Positions 8,871 through 16,014 of a stretch of 64,000 nucleotides of DNA are shown here, one piece after another. A program made the translations under genes and the position numbers. The stretch comes from JAUWMI01 sp964454265 (GTDB taxonomy: Bacteria > Sumerlaeota > Sumerlaeia > MWCT01 > JAUWMI01). The stretch covers positions 1 through 64,000 of the forward strand of contig CAYVXD010000004.1 of the NCBI GenBank assembly GCA_964454265.1. The letters run 5' to 3'. The notes under the pieces were generated by a model. The model was not told the origin of the DNA. It saw only the letters and a program-made list of their open reading frames with translations, and searched no databases. Positions within the stretch are counted from its first letter, which is position 1; each line of letters starts with the position of its first letter.

Positions 8871-9009
8871 ACTGGTATTGGCCTTGGTGGAACCTTGCTA
8901 CTGTTATTGGCCTTGGTAGAACCGTGTCACTGCTAATGGCCTTGGTGGAACCTTGCTACTGTTATTGGCCTTGGTAGAACCTTGTCACTGTTATTATTTT
9001 TGGTGGAAC
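8871..9009. repeat. 29-bp tandem repeat, about 4.8 units
   Basis: Units start at 8871, 8900, 8929, 8958 and a partial fifth at 8987. The shared core is TTGGCCTTGGT(A/G)GAACC. Units alternate: the first and third end in GTGGAACCTTGCT, the second and fourth in GTAGAACC followed by (G/T)TGTC, so the array is built of a 58-bp dimer. There are no unique spacers, so it is not a CRISPR. It does not encode a sensible peptide repeat in a gene context. Confidence 0.85.
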
Positions 9010-9024
9010 GGGCATCCTGCCCGT
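9008..9024. repeat. Short hairpin ACGGGCA-N3-TGCCCGT
   Basis: A perfect 7-bp stem with a 3-base loop at the end of the 29-bp tandem array, about 40 bp past the stop codon of the small heat shock gene. No T-tract follows on either strand, so it looks more like a dispersed palindrome than an intrinsic terminator. A similar ACAGGCA/TGCCTGT hairpin occurs at 38403-38420. Confidence 0.6.
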
Positions 9025-9066
9025 TGGTATTCGGCTGAATCCTTTAGAGAAAAAACATTTTCTACG

Positions 9067-9516
9067 CTACGACTCCTTCAGATTTACTTTAATCTTCTTG
9101 GGCAACGCTGCCTCGGCTTTCGGCAGCTTGATCTCAAGAACCCCTTTCTTATAGTTGGCCTTGATCTCCTTTTCTTTGACCTCAACAGGCAGAGGGACGG
9201 AGCGGTAGAAGGAGCCGTGGCTGCATTCCATAAGGTGGTAGTTTTTCCTCTTCTCTTCTTTTTTGAACTTCTTCTTACCCCGAATTATTAGATTGTTGCC
9301 CGAGAGTTCAACGTCAATATCCTCAGGATTCATGCCGGGCAATTCGGCTTTGACGATAATATCTTTGTCCGTCTCCTCAAGATCCACTGCCGGGGCTATC
9401 AGATCGGCAGCTTCTTTACCTTTGCCGCGGCCAAAGAAACTATCGAAGAGGCGATCCATCTCTCTGCGCAAATCGGCCAATGGCCCGAAAATTGGTTTCC
9501 ATGGCAATCGTTCCAT
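9067..9516 (-). CDS. Small heat shock protein, Hsp20/alpha-crystallin family
   Basis: A 149-residue protein. The variable N-terminus (LREMDRLFDSFFGRG) is followed by an alpha-crystallin domain at about 40-140, with the class signatures DIIVKAELPGMNPEDIDVEL, LIIRGKK and YKKGVLEIKLPK. The end carries IKV, matching the I-x-I/V tail motif that bridges subunits. It acts as an ATP-independent holdase forming oligomers in the cytoplasm. It is monocistronic, with divergent or empty sequence on both sides. No CIRCE or ROSE-like heat-regulated element is recognised upstream (9517-9600). Confidence 0.93.
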   Translation of the reverse strand: MERLPWKPIFGPLADLRREMDRLFDSFFGRGKGKEAADLIAPAVDLEETDKDIIVKAELPGMNPEDIDVELSGNNLIIRGKKKFKKEEKRKNYHLMECSHGSFYRSVPLPVEVKEKEIKANYKKGVLEIKLPKAEAALPKKIKVNLKES

Positions 9517-9658
9517 TTCTACAACTACCTTTCTTAACAGAATGCTTTATTAGACGCTATTTAGGCTCTACCGCCTGAATTATTCTGACTCTTCAACGGC
9601 CAAAATTGGTTTGGCCGGAATTTTCGCCCTTTGCGAAGTGCCGAAGGTATTCGGGCAA

Positions 9659-9675
9659 ATCCGCCGTAGGCGGAT
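9659..9675. repeat. Short palindrome ATCCGCC-N3-GGCGGAT
   Basis: A perfect 7-bp stem with a GTA loop between the small heat shock gene and hicB. The inner arm sequence ATCCGCC/GGCGGAT is the same as in the core of the palindrome at 42-77, which suggests the two share a building block. Confidence 0.55.
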
Positions 9676-9718
9676 AAACCGCCTCTATTGGCTATTACCG
9701 GAAGTAGCCGAACATTTT

Positions 9719-9931
9719 TCATTGAACAGCTATATACTCTGCGAAAGAATTAGATTCAGGAATAGGTAAATTATCCTCCAGCAGTCCGCGCACATGCATT
9801 TCAATAGATTCATGCATGTTCCGTTTTGCCTCTTCACGCGTAGAACCGGTAGCCACACACCCAGGCAAATCTGGTGAATATGCTGAATAGTTGTCATTTG
9901 GCTTTTCAATCACAACAAGAAAACGATACAT
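9719..9931 (-). CDS. hicB: HicB family antitoxin, orphan (short form)
   Basis: A 70-residue protein of the HicB type: beta strand YRFLVVIEKPNDNYSAYSPDLPGC, then the family motif GSTREEAKRNMHESIEMHV. It is the short form with only the partial RNase-H-like fold and no added DNA-binding domain. In hicAB modules the antitoxin neutralises the HicA mRNA interferase encoded just upstream. Here only the last 26 codons of a hicA-like frame remain at 9933-10010, one base before the hicB start, so the antitoxin has lost its toxin. The ATG sits at the normal hicAB junction. The gene is otherwise intact and could serve as an anti-addiction factor, though that is inference. Confidence 0.85.
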   Translation of the reverse strand: MYRFLVVIEKPNDNYSAYSPDLPGCVATGSTREEAKRNMHESIEMHVRGLLEDNLPIPESNSFAEYIAVQ

Positions 9932-9932
9932 A

Positions 9933-10010
9933 TTACTTTGCCTCGTTCAGTTTTGCCTGTTTTAAGATGCTATTCAGGGTACCCGGCGCCAAATCATCTA
10001 ATGGCTTGGC
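9933..10010 (-). pseudogene. hicA: C-terminal remnant of hicA toxin gene
   Basis: Reading the minus strand from 10010 to the TAA at 9933-9935 gives AKPLDDLAPGTLNSILKQA and then KLNEAK. This matches the C-terminal end of HicA toxins, which typically have L-x-PGTLRSILKQAGL. A stop codon lies in frame immediately upstream (10011-10013), there is no start codon, and the catalytic His region of HicA is gone. The fragment ends one base before hicB, the expected hicAB spacing. Its 5' end runs into the last codons of the DUF5615 gene, so arrival of that gene pair probably replaced the front of hicA. Confidence 0.75.
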
Positions 10011-10372
10011 TTAAGCGGAAGGCGTGTGCGGCGAATTCGTCTCTTCTCAATGACAATGATGCAATTTGGCAACTCCTGGTTTGGAATCGTTTCAAGAGCA
10101 CGCCTTAAACGTGCTACAGCTTCTTGCTCACTGTAATTTCCGCCCCGGAAGAGTATTATGCCAGGCCCTTCGGCTTGCGTCAGAGCCAAAAGCCGGGGAT
10201 AGTCCAAATCCGCAGTGACTATCACTCGATGCTCATTTCGAGCGCGTTCTAAGATTGCTATATCCGAAGCACGATCTAGTCCTACTTCGACGGCATGAAC
10301 CGCATCATGACCTTGTCGTACAAGCCAGACAGCCAAACCTGGTGAGAGCGGCATGTCAATCAGAAACTTCAC
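9998..10372 (-). CDS. DUF5615 family PIN-like protein (probable toxin component)
   Basis: A 124-residue protein with the DUF5615/Mut7-C-like layout of PIN-like proteins: MKFLIDMPLSPGLAVWL at the start (Asp6 in the expected metal site), SDIAILERARNEHRVIVTADLDYPRLL in the middle (further Asp residues) and GIILFRGG towards the end. PIN-fold proteins are metal-dependent RNases, and DUF5615 genes are usually paired with a DUF433 gene as here. The start overlaps the DUF433 stop by 4 bp (ATGA). The stop lies inside the hicA remnant. The toxin role is inferred from gene pairing, not proven for the family. Confidence 0.8.
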   Translation of the reverse strand: MKFLIDMPLSPGLAVWLVRQGHDAVHAVEVGLDRASDIAILERARNEHRVIVTADLDYPRLLALTQAEGPGIILFRGGNYSEQEAVARLRRALETIPNQELPNCIIVIEKRRIRRTRLPLKPSH

Positions 10373-10593
10373 CTCGTAAACTCCACGGTCTCCTCGTCTG
10401 CAAGAGAGGCGGCATAGCGCAGGGCTTCATCAATGTCCTCGGCCTCAAGGTAGGGATACGCCTTGAGAATCGTTTCCTTGGTCTCTCCCGAAGCCAAAAG
10501 ACCAAGCAGACGTGAAACCGGAAACCGAAGGGCACGGATGCACGGCTTGCCGGTGCAAACATTCGGATCTACTGTAATGCGTTCAAATTTCAT
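10369..10593 (-). CDS. DUF433 family protein (probable antitoxin)
   Basis: A 74-residue protein with the canonical DUF433 opening FERITVDPNVCTGKPCIRAL and the segment RFPVSRLLGLLASGETKE, followed by ILKAYPYLEAEDIDEALRYA. The fold is a helix-turn-helix of the type seen in VapB-like antitoxins. It is the first gene of a two-gene unit with the DUF5615 protein (4-bp overlap). A probable ribosome binding site, GAGGAGAAAACG, lies just before the ATG. It may repress its own promoter, but no operator is identified. Confidence 0.85.
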   Translation of the reverse strand: MKFERITVDPNVCTGKPCIRALRFPVSRLLGLLASGETKETILKAYPYLEAEDIDEALRYAASLADEETVEFTR

Positions 10594-10628
10594 CGTTTTC
10601 TCCTCCGTGTTTTTTGCAGCAACATAGA

Positions 10629-10645
10629 ATAAGCCTCAGGCTTAT
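10629..10645. repeat. Short palindrome ATAAGCC-TCA-GGCTTAT
   Basis: A perfect 7-bp stem around a TCA loop, upstream of the DUF433 gene. A near copy, ATGAGCC-TCA-GGCTCAT, lies at 11363-11379. In both, the stem is followed by a similar ATCAATC / TGATCAA tract. Confidence 0.55.
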
Positions 10646-10696
10646 CAATCGGTTTTACTTCCGGTTTTACTTCGAGGAACTTCTCCATGTCCTGAT

Positions 10697-10786
10697 TGGC
10701 GGAGAGGGAGGGATTCGAACCCTCGGGGCAGTTCCCCACCCACACGCTCTCCAGGCGTGCTCCTTCAACCACTCGGACACCTCTCC
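10697..10786 (-). tRNA. tRNA-Ser (anticodon GGA)
   Basis: A 90-nt class II tRNA with the CCA end encoded (complement at 10697-10699). The acceptor arms are GGAGAGG / CCTCTCC with discriminator G. The anticodon arm is CACGC-CTGGAGA-GCGTG, which gives anticodon GGA (complement at 10750-10752). A long variable arm of the serine type follows, and the T arm carries GGTTCGAATCC. It decodes UCC/UCU. No integrase gene and no repeat of its 3' end were noticed nearby. Confidence 0.97.
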
Positions 10787-11105
10787 GCGGGATTCTCTAA
10801 AAAGCATAAAATCGAAATACCTGCAATCGCCTTTTCTTATTCTTGATTCCAATTTTAATTGAAAGGTTAGCATTGGCTGCGTATTTTTCAACTGTTTTTT
10901 TTTGCTGCCCTCACCTTATTATAGCCACGGAGACACAAAGGCACAGAGATTTTCAAAGATTTCCTTCAGCTGGGCTGTTGAAGACATATATTGACAACTT
11001 TTTGCTCTGCCCAATAGAATCCCTTACAGATTCTTTGTAAACTTGCCGATACTGCATAATGGCCTACTTGCGACGATTGAGATTGGTGAATGCATATAGC
11101 GGAAC

Positions 11106-11223
11106 CGCGGAGACACAGAGCATTAAATTGTAGATTGCAAAATGCAAAAGGCAAATTTGAAATTTGATATTTGCAATTTTCATTTTGCATTTTTGGGTAT
11201 TTCAGGATCTCTGTGTCTTCGTG
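11106..11223. repeat. 118-bp imperfect hairpin element
   Basis: The outer arms are 11106-11120 and 11209-11223 (13 of 15 positions pair, core AGACACAGAG / CTCTGTGTCT). The inner arms are 11136-11156 and 11169-11189, around TGCAAAATG / CATTTTGCA, pairing nearly throughout with one gap. The centre is AT-rich. It has no coding potential. It looks like a mobile or formerly mobile non-coding element. No target duplication was found. Confidence 0.65.
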
Positions 11224-11362
11224 TCATGCGTGCCATACTGATTTCCGGAGAGGAGTATCAAAAACATTACCGCAGACCCTGTGGAAAACTTTTGAAAAAA
11301 GGCCTTAAAACAGAGCTGATTTTGACTTGATTTCCAACACACCATCTCTGTGGCAATCTTTT

Positions 11363-11379
11363 ATGAGCCTCAGGCTCAT
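11363..11379. repeat. Short palindrome ATGAGCC-TCA-GGCTCAT
   Basis: A perfect 7-bp stem with a TCA loop, a sister of the palindrome at 10629-10645. It lies about 55 bp before the first gene of the glycan cluster, so it may fall in the 5' leader. Confidence 0.55.
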
Positions 11380-11434
11380 TGATCAAAATACGCCATAAGG
11401 CGAAACTGTAATAGAGGGAATTCTGCGCTCCGCA

Positions 11435-12553
11435 ATGAACATTGCTCTCGACATTCGTATGATCAATTATTCAGGGATCGGAACGTACATTCGTGGCCTC
11501 CTGGAGGGCTTTTCAGCGCTTGCGGATGAAGATGTGGGCTTCTATTTGATTGGCAGCGAGCCGCAAGCACCTCGCGTTCCGTCAGGGCTGCGCTATGAGT
11601 ATGGCTGTCTCTCCCTGCCGATTTACAGTGTTCGCGAACATCTCTTCTATCCGCGCACCATGCCGAATGTGCTCTGCCTCCACTACCCGCATTATCATTG
11701 TCCAGCATCTTTTCGGGGTCGGCTGGTGGTGACGATACACGATTTGAACCATTTTCTCTTTCCCGATTACTTACCCTCGCATTTGCACCATATGGCGGCC
11801 ACCTGGGTTCTGAAGCGCTCGATACGTCGTGCAAGCAGAATTCTTACGGGCTCTGAGTACATCAAGGGAGAATTGATCGAATATCTTCACGCTGAGGCAG
11901 AGAAGATTGACGTAATCCCTCACGCGGTGAGCGAGGAGCTCAAACCATGCGACGATCAGGAACGTCTTGCTCAATTTCAGCAAAGACATCAACTGCCAGC
12001 TCAATACCTGCTTGCCGTGGGGATCAACAAGCCGCATAAGAATTATGTATTTTTGTTGCGGGTGCTGGCCCACTGCTGGCAGAGCAAGGCGGTCGAGCTC
12101 CCGCTTGTGTTTTGTGGTATTTCGGAGCGAAGCAGGGCGAATCTCGTAGCGACTGTTGAATCGCTGAACATAGGACCGCGTGTGATCTTTCTGCCGTATG
12201 TTAGTTACCCAGATCTGTTTTTGGTATATGCAGGGGCAACGGCTCTGGTTTTCCCGTCGCTGTACGAAGGATTTGGCTTGCCGCTGCTTGAGGCCATGAA
12301 GATGAGTGTCCCAATTGCTGCATCAAAACGACCGCCCATGCCTGAGGTTGCAGGCGATGCAGCGGTTTGGTTTGACCCAACCGACATGGATGATGCAGGG
12401 GCAGCAATTCAGCGCGTGGTCGGCGACCAGACGTTGCGCACGTCGCTCATCAAACATGGCCGCGAGCGGGCTCAGACGTTTAGCTGGCCGAAAAGCGCCC
12501 GCGCAACTCTGGATGTCTATAAACGCATTCAAGACATGTGTGGCATGCAATGA
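11435..12553 (+). CDS. Glycosyltransferase family 4
   Basis: A 372-residue GT-B-fold transferase. The N-terminal domain opens MNIALDIRMINYSGIGTYIR with the donor/acceptor Gly-rich loop. The C-terminal domain carries AVGINKPHKNYVFLLR and the retaining-enzyme motif FPSLYEGFGLPLLEAM (E-x7-E), which binds the nucleotide sugar, and then PMPEVAGDAAVWFDP. It is probably a cytoplasmic enzyme adding a sugar to a lipid-linked glycan. It is the first gene of a plus-strand group with another GT4 and a sugar-phosphate transferase, and the next start overlaps its stop (ATGA at 12550-12553). Sugar specificity is unknown. Confidence 0.88.
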   Translation: MNIALDIRMINYSGIGTYIRGLLEGFSALADEDVGFYLIGSEPQAPRVPSGLRYEYGCLSLPIYSVREHLFYPRTMPNVLCLHYPHYHCPASFRGRLVVTIHDLNHFLFPDYLPSHLHHMAATWVLKRSIRRASRILTGSEYIKGELIEYLHAEAEKIDVIPHAVSEELKPCDDQERLAQFQQRHQLPAQYLLAVGINKPHKNYVFLLRVLAHCWQSKAVELPLVFCGISERSRANLVATVESLNIGPRVIFLPYVSYPDLFLVYAGATALVFPSLYEGFGLPLLEAMKMSVPIAASKRPPMPEVAGDAAVWFDPTDMDDAGAAIQRVVGDQTLRTSLIKHGRERAQTFSWPKSARATLDVYKRIQDMCGMQ

Positions 12554-13650
12554 GAGTAGCACTTGTTCACGACTGGCTCAATGCAATGCGGGGTGGCGAG
12601 AAGGTGCTGGAGCTCCTGTGCGAGCTCTTTCCAGAGGCCGAAATTTTTACATTATTCTACGAGCCGGACAACGTTTCGGCCTTAATTGCGTCCAAGCTAG
12701 TACACGCATCACCACTCCAGCGGTTTCCATGGGCGCGCAAAGCATATCGTCATTACTTGCCGCTTTACCCTTGGGCGATTGAGCGCTTCCGGCTGCAGGG
12801 ATTTGATCTGGTAATCTCAACAAGCCACTGTGCGGCAAAGGGCATCCGGGTTCCGCCGCCAGCCCGCCATGTGTGTTACTGCCTAACGCCCATGCGCTAC
12901 ATTTGGGATTTGTTTGATGTCTATTTTCCGCGCCACGGCCCGCGGCCATTGAGCTCGCTGGCTATGCGGTTAATGGTCAAGCGCCTGAGGCGCTGGGACG
13001 TAGCGACTGCTCAGAGAGTAGATTTTTTTATTGCAATTTCCGAGTACATTGCTAGAAAGATTTCCAGGTATTATGGCCGAAGCGCAGCCGTTATCTATCC
13101 GCCGGTTGATACGGAGTTTTTCACACCGGGTAGTGTAAAGAAGTCCAGACAGTATCTTATCGTTTCAGCCTTGGTTCCGTACAAACGCACTGAAATTGCT
13201 ATTGCAGCTTTTAATAAACTCGGGCTTCCTCTGGTGATTGTTGGGGAAGGCCCTGAGGCGCGACGACTGCACGCAATCGCGAAGGGCAATATCACATTCC
13301 TGGGGTGGGTTACAAACGAGCGGCTGCGGCAGCTTTATCGCGAGAGTCAGGCGCTTATATTCCCGGGCGAGGAAGATTTCGGCTTGGTGCCCGTTGAAGC
13401 GCAAGCGTGTGGCACACCGGTGATTGCTTACAAGAAGGGCGGAGTCATGGAGAGCGTGGTGGATGGAGTGACCGGTTGTTTTTTTGAGCCACAAACTGCG
13501 GATGCACTGCGAGAAGCTGTAGAGCGGTTTGACCCGATCCGGTACGAGACCGCGACTGTCCGGAAGAATGCAGAGCAATTCTCAAAGCAATGCTGCGCCG
13601 AGCAGCTGCGCGAATTTGTTGCATTGAAAATGGCGGAGAAAAATGGCTAG
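12550..13650 (+). CDS. Glycosyltransferase family 4
   Basis: About 366 residues. I place the start at the ATG in the 4-bp ATGA overlap with the previous stop, giving MRVALVHDWLNAMRGGEKVL, the standard opening of this GT4 group. A GTG four codons upstream is less likely. The C-terminal domain has IVGEGPEARRLHAIA, FLGWVTNERL and the E-x7-E motif FPGEEDFGLVPVEAQACG. The family resembles mannosyl- and other hexosyltransferases of exopolysaccharide clusters. It is translationally coupled to the previous gene and overlaps the next gene by 8 bp, so the three form one operon. Confidence 0.88.
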   Translation: MRVALVHDWLNAMRGGEKVLELLCELFPEAEIFTLFYEPDNVSALIASKLVHASPLQRFPWARKAYRHYLPLYPWAIERFRLQGFDLVISTSHCAAKGIRVPPPARHVCYCLTPMRYIWDLFDVYFPRHGPRPLSSLAMRLMVKRLRRWDVATAQRVDFFIAISEYIARKISRYYGRSAAVIYPPVDTEFFTPGSVKKSRQYLIVSALVPYKRTEIAIAAFNKLGLPLVIVGEGPEARRLHAIAKGNITFLGWVTNERLRQLYRESQALIFPGEEDFGLVPVEAQACGTPVIAYKKGGVMESVVDGVTGCFFEPQTADALREAVERFDPIRYETATVRKNAEQFSKQCCAEQLREFVALKMAEKNG

Positions 13651-15040
13651 ACGAGACCATAACATGAATATCCTGGGGGCAATTGTACTAACCGATCTTG
13701 TTGCTACAGCTATTGCACTGATCGCAGCTTACTTCTTCCGATTCCATGCCAATATTATTCCGGTGACCAAGGGTTACCGCCCAGAAGATTATCTGCGGCT
13801 CCTGCCATTTGCCGTGATCCTCTGGATGGTATCGTTGTATTTTGTTCACATGTATCGGCCCGAGCCGCGGGTGTTTAACATGAGCGTGTTCGTCAAAATT
13901 GTGAAGGGCTCGCTATTGGCAATCGTTCTGGTGATCGCCGGGAACTTTTTTGTTCGAGAGGCGGAATATGCGCGAGTGCTCTTCCCCATTGCGATGGTAT
14001 TTAGCATTGTCAGTCTGACTGCTGGCCGCTTTGGCGTCGAACGATTCCTTATGTATTTACGCCGTAAGAAAGGGATTGGCATTTCGCGGGTTATCATTGT
14101 AGGTGCTAGCCAGGTGGCCCACGGAATTGGCGACAAAGTCTGCCAGTATCCTCAGTACGGATTTTCGTTGCAGGGTTATGTATCTGATAAGCCTGAGGAC
14201 GTGGGGCAAACTATCGGCTCGGTAAAGGTAATTGGCACAACCGACGAGTTGAGTGATCTCGTGAAGCGCTACAATGTTGATCAGGTGCTTGTAGCTCAGC
14301 CAGGGCTTGTTCGGAATCGTATTCTGACGATGATTGACGAATGCGAGCGCGAATTCGTTGAACTCAAGGTTGTCCCTGATCTGCTTGAGATGGTGGCTAG
14401 CGAAATAAGCGTTGAGGAAATTCACGGCATCCCCTTTTTCAGCATAAAGGCCACTCCGCTGCAAGGGTGGAATTTGATTCTAAAGCGAGTGTTTGACGTA
14501 ACTGTTTCGGCTTTCTTGCTGGTGGTAATGTCTCCTGTTATTCTGTTTATTTCGCTTCTGATCAAACGCGACTCGGCTGGCCCCGCCTTCTTCAAGCAGG
14601 AGCGCATTGGCTTGGACGGGAAACGGTTTTTGCTCGTTAAATTTCGGACGATGATTTATGATGCCGAGCGCGAGACTGGCCCGGTCTGGGCGAAACCCAA
14701 CGACCCGCGTATTACACGTATTGGCAAGTGGCTGCGATCCTATGATCTGGATGAATTGCCTCAGCTCATTAACGTCTTGCGCGGTGATATGAGCCTGGTG
14801 GGGCCACGACCTGAACGGCCCTTTTTCGTCGAGCAGTTCAAGGAACAACTCCCTCGCTATATGACACGCCATAACGTTAAGTCTGGCATCACTGGGTGGG
14901 CACAGGTGAATGGCTATCGACAGAATAGTTCAATCACTGAGCGCCTGAAGTACGATCTCTTTTACGTTAAGAATTGGACGCTGTGGTTCGACATCAAAAT
15001 AATTCTAATGACCCTCTTTAAGAGAAAGATTATAGGGTAG
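13643..15040 (+). CDS. Polyprenyl-phosphate sugar-1-phosphate transferase (WbaP/WcaJ/PssY type)
   Basis: A 465-residue polyisoprenyl-phosphate hexose-1-phosphate transferase. Residues about 10-130 contain four or five membrane segments. A central Rossmann-like CoA-binding domain follows (VIIVGASQVAHGIGDKV), and then the C-terminal bacterial sugar transferase domain from about 278. That domain has LKRVFDVTVSAFLLVVMSP, the catalytic region KFRTMIYDAE, and LDELPQLINVLRGDMSLVGP followed by RPE. It links the first sugar phosphate to undecaprenyl phosphate and so starts synthesis of a surface polysaccharide repeat unit. It overlaps the upstream GT4 by 8 bp. A hairpin sits across its stop codon. Confidence 0.92.
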   Translation: MARRDHNMNILGAIVLTDLVATAIALIAAYFFRFHANIIPVTKGYRPEDYLRLLPFAVILWMVSLYFVHMYRPEPRVFNMSVFVKIVKGSLLAIVLVIAGNFFVREAEYARVLFPIAMVFSIVSLTAGRFGVERFLMYLRRKKGIGISRVIIVGASQVAHGIGDKVCQYPQYGFSLQGYVSDKPEDVGQTIGSVKVIGTTDELSDLVKRYNVDQVLVAQPGLVRNRILTMIDECEREFVELKVVPDLLEMVASEISVEEIHGIPFFSIKATPLQGWNLILKRVFDVTVSAFLLVVMSPVILFISLLIKRDSAGPAFFKQERIGLDGKRFLLVKFRTMIYDAERETGPVWAKPNDPRITRIGKWLRSYDLDELPQLINVLRGDMSLVGPRPERPFFVEQFKEQLPRYMTRHNVKSGITGWAQVNGYRQNSSITERLKYDLFYVKNWTLWFDIKIILMTLFKRKIIG

Positions 15041-15062
15041 GAAACACGGAATCTTTCCTACC
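15036..15062. terminator. Hairpin over the stop codon of the sugar-phosphate transferase gene
   Basis: Perfect 9-bp stem GGTAGGAAA / TTTCCTACC with a 9-base loop. The left arm includes the TAG stop codon (15038-15040). No T-tract follows, so it is at best a weak or factor-assisted terminator or an mRNA-stabilising end. The position at the end of a three-gene operon fits an end-of-transcript role. Confidence 0.4.
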
Positions 15063-15169
15063 GTGGACTAGTCTTCACTCATTTATACCTTTGCTTCAAA
15101 CAAAATGATACAGCTTACATCGGCGTGTTTTTCCAGGTCGAGAAAAGCTTGCCATTGGAGGTCTTGCCA

Positions 15170-15886
15170 ATGAAACGGCTACAGTCGAAAGTAGCGCTGG
15201 TAACAGGGGCAAGCAAAGGGATCGATTTTGCAATTGCTCGCAGCTTTGCCGAAGAGGGCTGTGGCGTTATGTTATGTGCCCGAACAGAGCAATCTTTGCG
15301 CGATGTCGCGAAGACCCTGCAGTCGCTGGGTTCACCGATAGATTTTCTTGCGGCGGACGTCTCTGTTCCGGCTGACGTTGATCGTCTGGTCGAATCAACG
15401 CTGAAGCAATTTGGCCGCATAGACATTCTAGTAAACAACGCGGGTATCGGCATATTTAAAGGGGTTGATCAGATTTCGGACGAGGAATGGAATCAGACGT
15501 TGGCTATTAATCTCACCGGGCCGTTCTATCTCATGCGGGCTTGCTTGCCCCTGATGAAAAAGCAGCGTAGCGGACACATTATCAACATTTCATCACTAGC
15601 CGGGCAAAATCCCTTCGCTGGAGGGTCTGCCTACTGTGCCTCAAAATTTGGCCTGAACGGCCTGACCGAATGCGTCATGCTTGAGGCTTGATCCCATAAT
15701 ATTAAAGTCACGCTTGTGTGCCCGGGCTCAGTCAATACCACCTTTGCTGGCGGCCGCAAGGAAAATCTCTCATGGAAAGTTGTACCGGAAGACATTAGCA
15801 GGTTATGTGTAGAGATGGTTTTGCTCTCCGGTCCTACCCTGGTCTCGAAATACGAAGTTCGTCCTGTCAGTCCGCCGAAAAAGTAG
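15170..15886 (+). pseudogene. Short-chain dehydrogenase/reductase gene with in-frame stop and damaged cofactor motif
   Basis: Reading frame 15170-15886 would encode about 238 residues of an SDR protein, but TGA at 15689-15691 interrupts it. Before the stop are VALVTGASKGIDFA, NNAG, INISSLAG and the active-site pair SAYCASKFGL (Tyr-x3-Lys). After the stop, in the same frame, come SHNIKVTLVCPGSVNTTFAG and the C-terminal part to TAG at 15884-15886. The family normally has Arg or similar at the TGA position, so CGA to TGA is a likely cause. In addition the third Gly of TGxxxGxG is Asp. Both changes fit G:C to A:T transitions. A sequencing error could explain the stop but not both. The truncated 174-residue product would lack part of the fold. 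Confidence 0.8.
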
Positions 15887-16014
15887 GACGTTTGCTGGTC
15901 TTGCGCCTACAGTCAAGCGAATCCACTGGCAACAACTTGTGTGGTAGCGTGTAACGAGGAGCGTAGGAAAATGAATCAACCCAGGCGCCAGAGAGGTAAA
16001 ACCGAAGAATATAA

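Larger units (their letters stand above)
8525..9066. other. Intergenic region with tandem repeats and hairpins
   Basis: No gene is supported in these 542 bp. From 8871 to about 9009 there is a 29-bp tandem array. The inverted pair CACGGGCA (near 8828-8836) / TGCCCGTG (near 8861-8868) lies before it, and the hairpin ACGGGCA-TCC-TGCCCGT (9008-9024) closes it on the other side. The first 150 bp lie upstream of the glycosyltransferase gene and probably hold its promoter. Confidence 0.55.
10787..11434. other. Intergenic region rich in inverted repeats
   Basis: No gene is supported over 648 bp. The stretch contains GCCACGGAGACACAAAGGC at about 10924, a 118-bp imperfect hairpin (11106-11223), CTCTGTGGC at 11346-11354 (nearly the reverse complement of the first arm) and a short palindrome at 11363-11379. 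A promoter for the plus-strand glycan genes from 11435 is expected near the end but I cannot name a clear one. Confidence 0.55.

Noticed and set aside
8871..9009. CRISPR array
   Set aside because: The repeats follow each other with no unique spacers and no cas gene is near. It is an ordinary tandem array.
9008..9024. Intrinsic terminator of the small heat shock gene
   Set aside because: The hairpin is perfect but no T-tract follows on the minus strand; it fits the palindromic repeat pattern better.
10590..10772. Short minus-strand open frame across the tRNA
   Set aside because: It is the translation of tRNA sequence and its flank, with no protein features.
10697..10786. tRNA-Ser as an integration attachment site
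   Set aside because: No second copy of the tRNA 3' end and no integrase gene were seen in the window.
15689..15691. TGA as a selenocysteine or other recoded codon in the SDR gene
   Set aside because: The position normally holds Arg or a similar residue, SDR enzymes are not selenoproteins, and the cofactor motif is damaged as well. A nonsense change is simpler.
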